The notes beneath the pieces are model-generated. The model saw only the letters and a program-made list of their open reading frames with translations, was not told where the DNA came from and ran no database searches. DNA of 16,087 nucleotides. Source: Verrucomicrobia bacterium 12-59-8. Lineage in GTDB: Bacteria; Verrucomicrobiota; Verrucomicrobiae; Verrucomicrobiales; Verrucomicrobiaceae. Positions 7,811 through 15,019 of the stretch are shown here, one piece after another. The position numbers were made by a program, and so were the translations under genes. Each line of letters starts with the position of its first letter. The stretch's first letter is position 1. The stretch lies in contig NCCR01000161.1 of assembly GCA_002279765.1 (NCBI GenBank), positions 1 to 16,087 on the forward strand, given 5' to 3'.

Positions 7811-7843
7811 AACCGCTGCCTGGCACCAGGCAGCGGTTTTTTT
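7811..7843 (+). terminator. Rho-independent terminator after the oxidoreductase gene
   Basis: A 12-bp perfect stem, AACCGCTGCCTG (7811-7822) with CAGGCAGCGGTT (7827-7838), has a GCAC loop and runs into seven T residues (7837-7843). It lies 44 bp past the stop codon. Confidence 0.93.
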
Positions 7844-7924
7844 ATTTAAGAACTAAGACAGCCCTGAGAGGGTTCTGAATGATTCTTTATAGGCTGAACT
7901 CAGACGGTGCGTTAGCTTATCCGC

Positions 7925-8506
7925 GTGGACAAAATTGAAAATGACACCCCCATACCGGAATCTCTGACAGACACGCCCGAAGCCGAATGTGTGCGGCAGC
8001 TGGTCGGGCGCAGACGCTGGTTGAAACTGGGTATGTGGGGTGCCTTGGGTGCGGTCGGGGGAGGCGCGGGCTATTTTATGGCCCCGCCCTCCGTGGTGCC
8101 GCTCTTCTTCAACGGCCTGCATGCCTACGCTCACGAAAGCCATCCGCCGATTGTGCATCAATTGGTGGCCGCCGCCAACGAACTGGTGGGAAAGCCCTAC
8201 AAGTGGGGCGGCGGTCACCAATTTCTCTTCGACAACGGCTTCGACTGCTCCGGCTCCGTGTCCCATGTGCTCTACCGTGCCAAGCTGCTGGACAAGCCCC
8301 TCAGCTCCTCCGCCTTTGCGCGTTACGCCTGGCCCGGACCTGGGAATTACGTCACGCTTTACGTCAAACCCGGGCAGCATGTTTTCATGCATGTCTGCGG
8401 CCTCCGGTTTGACACCTCGGGCACACAGACCGGCGAAGGCCCCCGCTGGCGCATCGCCAGCCGCTCTTACGACGGCTTCTACCCACGTCATCCCGCCTGG
8501 CTCTGA
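7925..8506 (+). CDS. Membrane-anchored NlpC/P60-family cell-wall hydrolase
   Basis: This 193-residue protein is a probable gamma-D-glutamyl-diamino acid endopeptidase or related peptidoglycan amidase. A basic run GRRRWLKLG (28-36) precedes one hydrophobic helix (about 35-53), so it is an uncleaved anchor or a signal peptide with the catalytic domain outside. The catalytic region shows GKPYKWGGGH (89-98), the nucleophile motif FDCSGSVSHVLY (Cys108), and a His-containing strand QHVFMHVCGLRFDTSG (His152 or His156). The end RSYDGFYPRHPAWL, with His189, is typical of this bacterial subgroup. No SH3 or LysM domain is present. The start is GTG 7925; no better ATG lies upstream and there is no Shine-Dalgarno. 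The small lipoprotein gene follows after 94 bp. Confidence 0.85.
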   Translation: MDKIENDTPIPESLTDTPEAECVRQLVGRRRWLKLGMWGALGAVGGGAGYFMAPPSVVPLFFNGLHAYAHESHPPIVHQLVAAANELVGKPYKWGGGHQFLFDNGFDCSGSVSHVLYRAKLLDKPLSSSAFARYAWPGPGNYVTLYVKPGQHVFMHVCGLRFDTSGTQTGEGPRWRIASRSYDGFYPRHPAWL

Positions 8507-8600
8507 AACAACGCGGGCTCCACTTTCAAAAGCCCGGCACACGCACGGGACGTCGATGAACCGGGCTTGTGATCCATTCCATACGCATGGAAGCTCGCCC

Positions 8601-8840
8601 ATGAAATCCTCTCTGCTGGCACTCACTCTTCTCCTTGTCTCGGGCCTGACGGCCTGCCACAAACAAACTGCGCATGCCCAGTCGGGCATGAATGCTGAAG
8701 CCCGGCAAAAAGCCATCGAGGTAAGAGCCGCCGCCGACAAAGCGACTGCGGCCCTCAACAAAGCCGCTGCTCTCCAAAAGACCGAGGCCAAAGCAGCGCC
8801 CACGCCTGCGCCGGAACTCGCGCGTGCTCCGCTGAAGTAG
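8601..8840 (+). CDS. Small lipoprotein
   Basis: This 79-residue protein begins MKSSLLALTLLLVSGLTAC, a classic lipoprotein signal with lipobox LTAC (Cys19). The mature part is about 60 residues, rich in Ala and Lys (QKAIEVRAAADKATAALNKA), probably one long helix, then a Pro-rich end. Helical Ala-rich lipoproteins of this size recall Lpp-like envelope spacers, but no family is recognised. ATG 8601 is preceded by GGAAG about 8 bp upstream, one of the few plausible ribosome-binding sites in the window. Long open frames overlap it on both strands but look non-coding. Confidence 0.65.
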   Translation: MKSSLLALTLLLVSGLTACHKQTAHAQSGMNAEARQKAIEVRAAADKATAALNKAAALQKTEAKAAPTPAPELARAPLK

Positions 8841-8896
8841 CGGGAGTGACTCAAACCACTTCATTCGCTTAAGCTCGAAGTTTGGATTGATGCTGT

Positions 8897-8926
8897 TTGA
8901 CAGCGCTGCTGCTCTGCGGGCAGAAT
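8897..8926 (+). promoter_or_regulatory. Sigma70-like promoter candidate for the lipoprotein gene at 8936
   Basis: A perfect -35 TTGACA (8897-8902) is followed after 18 bp by CAGAAT (8921-8926), which matches TATAAT at four positions. The predicted start would fall about 3 bp before the ATG at 8936, giving a leaderless or nearly leaderless transcript. Confidence 0.4.
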
Positions 8927-8935
8927 GTGCGTAGT

Positions 8936-9454
8936 ATGAAGACTTCCTCCCAGGCCATCGTGTCTGTCTTTCAACGCTGGCAGCTCTGCCTGCTGCAGGC
9001 AGCGGCGCTGGTCGTGCTGGCATCGTGCAATGTGCCTGCCGGCAATGGCGGGCTTACCGGAGCCACCACGCCCAATGTACAGGGCATCTACCAAGGCTCC
9101 TACACCTACGGCAGCGCCTACCACAAGCTGGCCGGGCAGACGGTCACCTTTGAAATCTCCCTGCAGCAGGCACGTGGTTCCAGCAAGATCAAAGGCGTCA
9201 TCAAGGAAACCTACACCGGCTTTGGCACTCTCAAAGATGGCTTTGTATGGGCGGACATCGTCGGCACCTGCGAGGGTGAGGATGGCTTTACCCATCTTCA
9301 ATTCACCAAAACCTACCGCCACTCCAAGGAGCCTCCGGTGGCGTATCGCGGCTCACTCCCGCCGGGCTCCGGCCTGCTCGCAGGTACCTGGTACTTTGCC
9401 GACAAACCGAGTGACAGCGGCATGTTTCAAATCAGCAACATCTATGTGCAATGA
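8936..9454 (+). CDS. Lipoprotein of unknown function
   Basis: This 172-residue protein has an extended n-region, a hydrophobic core, and the lipobox VLASC with Cys about 31 residues in. I chose ATG 8936 (MKTSSQAIVSVFQ) over the upstream in-frame TTG 8897 because it gives a normal signal and because 8897 falls in a promoter -35 box. The mature part is beta-rich: NVQGIYQGSYTYGSAYHKLA, GQTVTFEISLQQ, KIKGVIKETYTGFGTL, FTHLQFTKTYRH, and LLAGTWYFADKPSDSGMFQI. The pattern Y-x-G-x-Y ... G-x-I ... G-T-W suggests a lipocalin- or avidin-like beta barrel binding a small ligand. That is inference from strand periodicity. It overlaps the peptidase gene by 4 bp (ATGA). Confidence 0.8.
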   Translation: MKTSSQAIVSVFQRWQLCLLQAAALVVLASCNVPAGNGGLTGATTPNVQGIYQGSYTYGSAYHKLAGQTVTFEISLQQARGSSKIKGVIKETYTGFGTLKDGFVWADIVGTCEGEDGFTHLQFTKTYRHSKEPPVAYRGSLPPGSGLLAGTWYFADKPSDSGMFQISNIYVQ

Positions 9455-10185
9455 CCGCTGCTCGCACGCTTGTCTGGCTCACAGTCCTCGGTCTGGCGGG
9501 CTCCGTCTTGCGGGCGCAGACAGCCCCCGATGCGCAGCGGCCTGCCATCGTGGTGAGCGGCTTTGAGCCCTTTGGCGGACGTGACCGCAATGCCTCCTGG
9601 ACTCTGGCCGGAGAGATCGCCAAGGCCTTCCCACACGAAGTCCGCGCCTTGCAGATTCCCGTCGTCTGGGGTGCGCCGCTGACAGCCATCAACAACGTCA
9701 AGCCATTGCCGCAAGTGTGGATCGCCTTTGGCGAGGGCACCCCGGAGTTTCAGATTGAGATCCTCGCGCACAACCAGCGTGGCATGTACCCGGACAACCA
9801 GCAGGCCAAGCCGGCCACACCTGACATCGTCAGCGCCGCTGCGCCCGTGCTGAAACAGCAGGCGCAGGTGGCGGACCTTGCCGCCTCATTGACCCAGGCG
9901 GGATTTCCCACGCACGTCTCTCAAAGCGCCGGACGTTACCTGTGCGAGGAGATGTTATACTCCCTGCTCTACGCCCAGCAGCAGCATCCCGAAGCGCTGC
10001 GTCTGGTGCTCTTCATCCATGTCCCGACCTTGGAACAGTCCATCGCGGTTTCCACGGCGATAGAAGGCGCTCCGGCCCTACAACGGAAGGTGGACGCCGA
10101 CCTGCTGCAGGCCTTTGGCAGGCAGCTCTTCGCCTCGCTGCGTAAGCTCGGCCTGCTGGCGTCTGGGGCTGGTCTCAAGCGCTGA
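9451..10185 (+). CDS. Exported pyroglutamyl-peptidase I-like protein (family C15)
   Basis: This 244-residue protein resembles Pcp, the cysteine peptidase that removes N-terminal pyroglutamate. Family marks are GFEPFGGRDRNASW (37-50), the glutamate region FQIEILAHNQRGMYPDN (Glu103), the nucleophile region SAGRYLCEEMLYSLLY (Cys165) and FIHVP (His190). All three catalytic residues therefore seem present. Unlike cytosolic Pcp of about 215 residues it carries an N-terminal hydrophobic stretch (RTLVWLTVLGLAGSVLRAQ), a likely Sec signal with cleavage after LRA. The enzyme should work in the periplasm or outside. It overlaps the lipoprotein gene by 4 bp, so the two are translationally coupled. It is converging with the zf-TFIIB gene, which ends 9 bp away on the other strand. 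Confidence 0.85.
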   Translation: MTAARTLVWLTVLGLAGSVLRAQTAPDAQRPAIVVSGFEPFGGRDRNASWTLAGEIAKAFPHEVRALQIPVVWGAPLTAINNVKPLPQVWIAFGEGTPEFQIEILAHNQRGMYPDNQQAKPATPDIVSAAAPVLKQQAQVADLAASLTQAGFPTHVSQSAGRYLCEEMLYSLLYAQQQHPEALRLVLFIHVPTLEQSIAVSTAIEGAPALQRKVDADLLQAFGRQLFASLRKLGLLASGAGLKR

Positions 10186-10194
10186 TGCCACCGC

Positions 10195-10737
10195 TCAGGC
10201 TTGCGCATTCAGGAACGCCAGAGCGGCGGATCTCTGGGGATGCTCAGCCAGCTCCTGGCGCAGCACCTGAAGCTTCTCCAGCAGTTCATCACCGAGCCGC
10301 TCGCGCAGTTGTGCCAGATGCACGGCATCCATCTCCTGCTGCCGCACGGCCTTCTGCCACGGTGCCGTGAAAATCAGATGGATGGAATTGTGCAGGTGCC
10401 CGCCACACAGCGCCTCCCACTCGCCACCGTCCAGCCAGATGCCACCTGTGTGGGAGCGCTCCACGCGAAAGGACTGCCCGTGACCCACACGATAACGCAT
10501 CATCACCGTGCCCGACTCGGGGCACAGTTTCACCGCGCCATCATACTCGCTCACCGGCACCGTCTCTGCCGCTGGGCTCTCCACGACCACCGCCGTGGCA
10601 GGCAGCGTGCTCCGCCAGCGCCAGTAGTTCTCCGCCGGGATCCAATGCCCGCCGGTTTCAGGACAGCGGAACGCGGTCAGGCCGGGTTCCAGTTCGACGC
10701 GTTCCAGACGTTTGTGATGGGCAAGAGGACTTTGCAT
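10195..10737 (-). CDS. zf-TFIIB-like protein
   Basis: This 180-residue soluble protein resembles bacterial zf-TFIIB-domain proteins of unknown role. Two half-knuckles are seen: FRCPETGGHWIPAENYW (from residue 24) and LCPESGTVMMRYRVGHG, then RSHTGGIWLDGGEWEAL (71-110). Each keeps the CPE(T/S)G start, but the usual second CxxC is replaced by RSHTGG, so zinc binding may be lost. The C-terminal 50 residues are helical and charged (AVHLAQLRERLGDELLEKL). I prefer the ATG at 10737 (MQSPLAHHKRL), which matches the start of similar proteins; the frame is open up to an ATG at 10818. It is divergent from the alkyltransferase-like gene, and the shared gap of about 130 bp should hold both promoters. Confidence 0.75.
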   Translation of the reverse strand: MQSPLAHHKRLERVELEPGLTAFRCPETGGHWIPAENYWRWRSTLPATAVVVESPAAETVPVSEYDGAVKLCPESGTVMMRYRVGHGQSFRVERSHTGGIWLDGGEWEALCGGHLHNSIHLIFTAPWQKAVRQQEMDAVHLAQLRERLGDELLEKLQVLRQELAEHPQRSAALAFLNAQA

Positions 10738-10865
10738 GACGAGCGCGATCATGCGCTGCGCATCCGCCGCCGCCATGACATTTCCCATCCATTTATGGAA
10801 GCGGCAGGCACGACTCATGGTTCACCACCTCGACAAAGCGCACACGCTGCGCATCCTCCGCCATC

Positions 10866-11237
10866 ATGGCCGCCCGTGGAAAATCCATCGCCTTCGCCCG
10901 CATTCGTGCGGAGGTCATTCGACTGGTCGCCCTGATCCCCGCCGGCCAGTTCACCACCTATGGCAGCATCGCCATCCACATGAACGTCCTCGCACGTCAT
11001 GTGGCCACAGTGCTGAGCCATCTGACGCCTGAAGAATCCGCCGCGCTGCCCTGGCACCGCGTCGTCTCCGCCAATGCGCGCCTCAGCCCAAACATGGACC
11101 CCAAGCTCTCACGCAAACAACGCCGCCTGCTCAAAGCCGAAGGCCTGCGCATCGACAAAGAAGGCTTCATTCAGGATGCCGATGATCATTTTCACAACGT
11201 GGGCGTGCGGCGGGACATCCGCTGGGATGAGAATTAG
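10866..11237 (+). CDS. Alkyltransferase-like protein (ATL), MGMT-family without the acceptor Cys
   Basis: This 123-residue protein matches the DNA-binding domain of O6-alkylguanine-DNA alkyltransferase. Visible parts are FARIRAEVIRLVALIPAGQF, TTYGSIA (30-36), the arginine-finger region LARHVATVL (Arg44), and PWHRVVSANARLS (62-74). The alkyl-accepting motif PCHRV is PWHRV, with Trp63 in place of Cys. That is the hallmark of ATL proteins, which cannot repair the base themselves but bind O6-alkylguanine and pass it to nucleotide excision repair. The C-terminal tail (QDADDHFHNVGVRRDIRWDEN) is longer than in minimal ATLs. The start is ATG 10866. The DUF1080 gene follows after 94 bp. Confidence 0.9.
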   Translation: MAARGKSIAFARIRAEVIRLVALIPAGQFTTYGSIAIHMNVLARHVATVLSHLTPEESAALPWHRVVSANARLSPNMDPKLSRKQRRLLKAEGLRIDKEGFIQDADDHFHNVGVRRDIRWDEN

Positions 11238-11331
11238 GAAGAATGCGAATGGCATGACCTTCGGTAGCACGCTGGCTCCAGGCTTGCCTTCCACCGCGCA
11301 CTCCGCTTTCATCCCATCAACACCAACAGCC

Positions 11332-12654
11332 ATGCACCGACCATCGCTCTTCTCTCCCCGGCTCGCTGTCATGGCTGCCGCACTGCTCTTTCAATCCGTA
11401 GGCACGCTGGCCGCTGATGCCAACACCCTCACGCCGCAGGAGCAGGCGGCAGGCTGGCGACTGCTGTTTGATGGTCGCAGCACCGCTGGCTGGCACACGT
11501 ATGGGAAGAAATCCGTCACTGCCGGGTCGTGGAAGATTCACGACGGCTGCCTCGTCCTGCCTCCAGGCAATGGCCGGCCCAATGGCACCGGCGGCGATCT
11601 CGTGACCAACGCAATGTTCACAAACTTCGAGTTTGAGTTCGAGTGGCGCGTCGGCCCCGTGGGCAACAGCGGCGTGGAGTATCTCTTCACCGAAGGCGAG
11701 AAGCGCACCGCCTCGTTTTACCCCGGCGACACCGGCGACAGCCCAATGGGCTTCGAGTACCAGGTGCTTGATGACGCCCCGCATACGAACAACGCGGCGA
11801 ACCGGCTCGCCGCCTCCATCTACTCGCTCGTCACCGCGACGGGCAAGACGCTGCGTCCCGTGGGCGAGTTCAATCAAGGCCGCGTCGTCGTGGATGGCAA
11901 TCACGTGGAGCACTGGCTCAATGGCCGCAAAGTGGCGGAGTGCGAGCTGGGCAGCGCGGAGCTGCAACGCATCATCGCCAGCAGCAAGTACAAGTACTAC
12001 CCGGGCGTCGGCGTGAAGCGCGCCACCGCCATCGCCTTGCAGGATCACGGGGCCGAAGTGGCCTACCGCAACCTCAAGCTCCGCGAGCTGCGCCCTTCCA
12101 CCACCAGCGCTCCGACCACCGCAATGCCACCGCCATCATCCGCTCCTGCGGCAGCGCCTTCGTCATCCATGACCGCACGCAACATCCCCATGCAGGCCGC
12201 CGACTGGTGCGTCTGGTGCTGGTCCAAAGCCGACAACCGCTGGGTGGAGCATCCGCTGGACAAGATGACCGTGCAGATTCAGGACGGCGTGCTCAGCGCC
12301 CGCAACACCACCAACAGCAACTGGCCCCGCGCCATCCTCGTCTATCGCGGCACCCTGCTCGACGGCGACTTCATCATCTCCGCCGACTACCGCGGCCAGC
12401 TCGAATCCTTCGACCTTCAGTCCGCCGACGGTGGCAACCAGCGCCTCTCCTGCCTGAACCCACCGCAGGACAACCAATGGCACACCATCCTCCTCGACCG
12501 CAAGCAGGGCCAGTACGTTGCCCGCATCGAAGAAGCCTCCGTCCAGGTGCAGAACAGCAAAGCCTCCGCTGGTATGAAAGGCTACTTCTGCTTCAAGCTA
12601 CGGCCAGGTGAGACCCTGGAGGTGAGGGGATTGGTGGTGCAGGTGGGGAGGTAG
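11332..12654 (+). CDS. Secreted DUF1080 (3-keto-disaccharide hydrolase-like) protein with a second beta-sandwich domain
   Basis: This 440-residue exported protein has a Sec signal (RLAVMAAALLFQSVGTLAADA, cleaved near residue 29). The first domain (about 38-245) is DUF1080: GWRLLFDGRSTAGWHTYG, KIHDGCLVLPPGNG, NFEFEFEWRVGPVGNSGVEY, GFEYQVLDD, and the end VAYRNLKLREL. This fold is a concanavalin-like beta sandwich, and some members hydrolyse 3-ketoglycosides. A Ser/Pro/Thr/Ala linker follows (about 247-275). The second domain (about 283-440) looks like another laminin-G-type sandwich (GDFIISADYRGQLESFDLQS, WHTILLDRKQGQYVARIEE). I chose ATG 11332 because it gives the signal peptide; the frame is open far upstream but overlaps the ATL gene. 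Verrucomicrobiota carry many such proteins, and polysaccharide breakdown is the likely setting. Confidence 0.88.
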   Translation: MHRPSLFSPRLAVMAAALLFQSVGTLAADANTLTPQEQAAGWRLLFDGRSTAGWHTYGKKSVTAGSWKIHDGCLVLPPGNGRPNGTGGDLVTNAMFTNFEFEFEWRVGPVGNSGVEYLFTEGEKRTASFYPGDTGDSPMGFEYQVLDDAPHTNNAANRLAASIYSLVTATGKTLRPVGEFNQGRVVVDGNHVEHWLNGRKVAECELGSAELQRIIASSKYKYYPGVGVKRATAIALQDHGAEVAYRNLKLRELRPSTTSAPTTAMPPPSSAPAAAPSSSMTARNIPMQAADWCVWCWSKADNRWVEHPLDKMTVQIQDGVLSARNTTNSNWPRAILVYRGTLLDGDFIISADYRGQLESFDLQSADGGNQRLSCLNPPQDNQWHTILLDRKQGQYVARIEEASVQVQNSKASAGMKGYFCFKLRPGETLEVRGLVVQVGR

Positions 12655-12684
12655 TTGTACCAAGAACTTTGATTGAAGGTACTC

Positions 12685-13587
12685 ATGCATGCTGCCCTTA
12701 TGCCCCTCTGGATTGCCCTGCTGTTTCTGCTGTATGTTTTTGCTGCCAAGTGGCTCATTCTCCGCAGTAAAGCCAAGCGCCAGAGCCGCCCCCCCATTCA
12801 TCTGAAGTTGCTGCGTCTGCCGGGTGAAACAGCGCGACTCAAGGCGGACGAGCTGCTTGAAGAAATGGTGGATCAACTCTTCTACGGGGCGGTAGCCTCA
12901 ACGATCCTTATGATGGGCCCTTTGGTTGTACTGGTGTGGGTGCCCGCAGCTGACGTGAGATGGTTGCTCTTTAGCAGTGCTGTTTTATTCCTTACGGCCA
13001 GTGTTCACCACCTGCGCAAGGTCGTTAAGATCGGCAAGAAACGCGCCAATTATCGTCTAGGAGCAGCGGGTGAACGCGAAGTGGCAGGCCACCTGCAAGT
13101 GCTCAATGCCAAGGGCTACAAGGTGTTTCACGATGTGCCGGTAACGCATGAAAAGGGTATGGAGAACATCGACCATCTGGCGGTGGGACCACATGATGGC
13201 CTTGTGTTGATCGAAACCAAAACGCGCAGCATTTCCACGAAAGAAAACAGGGGCAATCAAGAGGTGACGTTTGATGGAGAACGGCTGAGCTGGCCGACGT
13301 ATCCCGATGATCTAAAGACTGTACAGCAGGTGAAACGCTGCGCGCGATGGGTGGCCGATCTTGTGCGCGAGGAGTTCGGCCGAACGATCCCCGTGCAGCA
13401 AATCATCGCGATTCCTGGCTGGGAAGTGGTCCCTGGCAAATGCTACAACCCACGCGTCCTGCACCCCGGCGCTTTGGAGGATGCCTTTGACATGATGATG
13501 GCCAGCCAGCCGAATGTCTTTAAGCCCTCAGAGATCAAGCGCCTCGTAGCGAAGATCGAAATACTTTGCCGCGATGCAGACTGGTGA
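12685..13587 (+). CDS. Membrane protein with a NERD (nuclease-related) domain
   Basis: This 300-residue protein has one N-terminal hydrophobic helix (about 5-26). A second hydrophobic region (about 66-106) probably forms two helices. A cytosolic NERD domain begins near residue 125. Its motifs are LGAAGEREVAGHLQVL, GYKVFHDVPV, MENIDHLAVGPHDGLVLIETKT (Asp163, Glu177, Lys179), and HPGALEDAF near the end. The D...E-x-K pattern is that of restriction-endonuclease-like folds, so DNA cleavage is plausible but unproven. NERD proteins are often seen in defence or plasmid contexts. ATG 12685 is preferred to TTG 12673; GAAGGT lies just upstream as a weak ribosome-binding site. The gene is 30 bp after the DUF1080 gene, with no clear functional link, and no terminator is seen after it. 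Confidence 0.85.
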   Translation: MHAALMPLWIALLFLLYVFAAKWLILRSKAKRQSRPPIHLKLLRLPGETARLKADELLEEMVDQLFYGAVASTILMMGPLVVLVWVPAADVRWLLFSSAVLFLTASVHHLRKVVKIGKKRANYRLGAAGEREVAGHLQVLNAKGYKVFHDVPVTHEKGMENIDHLAVGPHDGLVLIETKTRSISTKENRGNQEVTFDGERLSWPTYPDDLKTVQQVKRCARWVADLVREEFGRTIPVQQIIAIPGWEVVPGKCYNPRVLHPGALEDAFDMMMASQPNVFKPSEIKRLVAKIEILCRDADW

Positions 13588-13792
13588 GCGAGTCTGATGC
13601 TGATGATAATCCCCCCCTCAAATCCTCCTGCACAGCAGATCGCTCTTAGAGGCGCATTTTCTGTTTTGGAATGGGGTAAGCGGCTGGATTTGTCTCATGG
13701 AAGACGCCCTTGGTTCGCAGCCAGACTCCGAAGGCCGTTAATTTATACAAGGCCCAGAATCCACTGGACAGCACCTACATAATTATAGCAAA

Positions 13793-14236
13793 ATGTGTAG
13801 CATGAATCCTCTCCCCTCCAAGCTCCCCTGGACGCCTTATGTTGATGGTAACGACATTGTAGTCACGAACATTGCCGCCACTTGTTTTGGCGGCAAATAT
13901 GACACCGGAGACAACGGCGAGACAGAAAGCGGTGTGAAGAATGATGGAAGTGATCCAAATCTCATGGGGTGCGCGCTTCCCTTCAAAGGGCCGCACATCC
14001 CATGGAAAACGCCCGTCATGGTGTGGAAGATCTCCGAAGGTGAACAGTCAGCCCTGAAATGCCTGCTCATCGACAACGGCCCCAGAGTGTCTGATTACCC
14101 TACTCACGCGCTCGACCTGAACCCCAACGCCGTTCTACATTTCTCCCCACAATGGAACCCGAAAACCGTGGCGAACACCTGGGCACAGTCCGGCTTTTGT
14201 TACCGAATCATCGGCGGTGCCCAGTGGGTGTCTTGA
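13793..14236 (+). CDS. Double-psi beta-barrel (RlpA/expansin-like) protein without a signal peptide
   Basis: This 147-residue protein has the run NIAATCFGGKYDTGDNGETE, SGVKNDGSDPNLMGCALPF, WKTPVMVWKI, LLIDNGP and HALDLNPNAV. That is the order of a double-psi beta-barrel like RlpA or expansin: C-F-G-G-x-x-D, then S-G, then A-L-P, then the catalytic-site style D-x-G-P, then A-L-D-L. Family members bind or cut cell-wall polymers. Here no signal peptide or membrane helix is present, so it is either cytosolic, exported by a specialised route, or released by lysis. The start could be ATG 13793 (MCSMNPL) or ATG 13802. The upstream DNA is AT-rich (TACATAATTATAGC), which may hold its promoter. It stands alone, next to a long gene-free stretch. 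Confidence 0.75.
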   Translation: MCSMNPLPSKLPWTPYVDGNDIVVTNIAATCFGGKYDTGDNGETESGVKNDGSDPNLMGCALPFKGPHIPWKTPVMVWKISEGEQSALKCLLIDNGPRVSDYPTHALDLNPNAVLHFSPQWNPKTVANTWAQSGFCYRIIGGAQWVS

Positions 14237-14380
14237 TAGAGGTGGCAGCCAGAGAGGCCAGACTCTTAGCCACCCGCTGTGATGGCTGAACAAACCCTGC
14301 CTCAAAACTTCCCATACTGCAAACCGGTCACAGCAACATACCTTTCGGATTGGAGGGGGTAACGTCTTCGATGAAGTATA

Positions 14381-14404
14381 GCGTTTTGCGAAACTGATTT
14401 CCGG
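14381..14404 (+). repeat. 24-bp dispersed repeat, copy 2
   Basis: It matches 5467-5490 in 23 of 24 bases, in the same orientation, with the core TGCGAAACTGATTTCCGG at 14387-14404. It lies in the gene-free stretch after the double-psi barrel gene. Confidence 0.6.
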
Positions 14405-14439
14405 GAAGCATGCGGTGGAGACGCTTGCGGACAAGCCGC

Positions 14440-14661
14440 CGTCACCGGAGTCCATGATCTGATCCGTGTCGTGATCTGCCAAGGTCGCGAGACGGTATAG
14501 TCGAGGCAGGCCTTGGGGACGAGGAAGGCGGTAAGGCGGTCGATGAAATCGGCGTTCGTTTCGGCGTGTGCGAGTTTGGCGAGGAGACTGTCCAACGAAC
14601 GGATGGCCGGGAGGACTTCGGGCGAGCTACTCGCCACCCGTGTATGATAGCTCCTCGCCAT
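14440..14661 (-). pseudogene. Possible coding remnant
   Basis: On the reverse strand an open frame starts at ATG 14661 (MARSYHTRVASSSPEVLPAI). Its next part, RSLDSLLAKLAHAETNADFI, then DRLTAFLVPKACLDY, has the helix-like periodicity of real protein. Downstream of about 14440 the composition turns irregular and the frame runs into the 24-bp repeat region. I recognise no family. It may be the decayed start of a gene or chance. Confidence 0.2.
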
Positions 14662-14970
14662 CCTGGAGGTCCAGGCTGCGTATCGACTGCGACAGCTCGT
14701 GCGTACTTGGTTGGTTTCATTGAGAGCGTGAGCACATCACCTACAGGGCAGGCCACTCTAGAAACATTTGTTCAAGCAAGCTTGGATCCCCACCCTTGAA
14801 GGCCAACTTGGCAATTCATGGCCGCGGTTCACGGCAGCTTTTGCCGGGGAGTTGCGGGATGGACGCGCATTTGCGTACACCCCCCCGGAGAAGATGGAGA
14901 GGATTCCCTCCTTGGCTTACCCTCCCGTGAGCCTTGCGCCCCTTGCGCGTAATCTCCGGGTGAAAAGCCA

Positions 14971-15016
14971 GGATCAGGATCAACCAAGGATCATGATCCT
15001 GATTTGATCCTGATCC
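14971..15016. repeat. 46-bp interrupted inverted repeat built of GGATCA/TGATCC
   Basis: The arms GGATCAGGATCAA (14971-14983) and TTGATCCTGATCC (15004-15016) are perfect inverted copies of 13 bp. Between them sits a separate 14-bp perfect palindrome AGGATCATGATCCT (14987-15000), set off by three unpaired bases on each side. The unit GGATCA and its complement TGATCC recur through the whole structure. Confidence 0.9.
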
Positions 15017-15019
15017 CAA

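Noticed and set aside
8514..8536. CGGGCT/AGCCCG inverted repeat after the NlpC/P60 gene
   Set aside because: The stem is only 6 bp with an 11-base loop and no T-tract, so I do not call it a terminator.
7853..8854. 333-codon open frame on the - strand over the NlpC/P60 and small lipoprotein genes
   Set aside because: The + strand carries two recognisable products there; the antisense frame has no domain and irregular composition.
13597..13782. 61-codon + strand frame after the NERD gene
   Set aside because: Composition is irregular (Arg/Pro-rich), there is no homology I recognise and no start context; kept as intergenic DNA.
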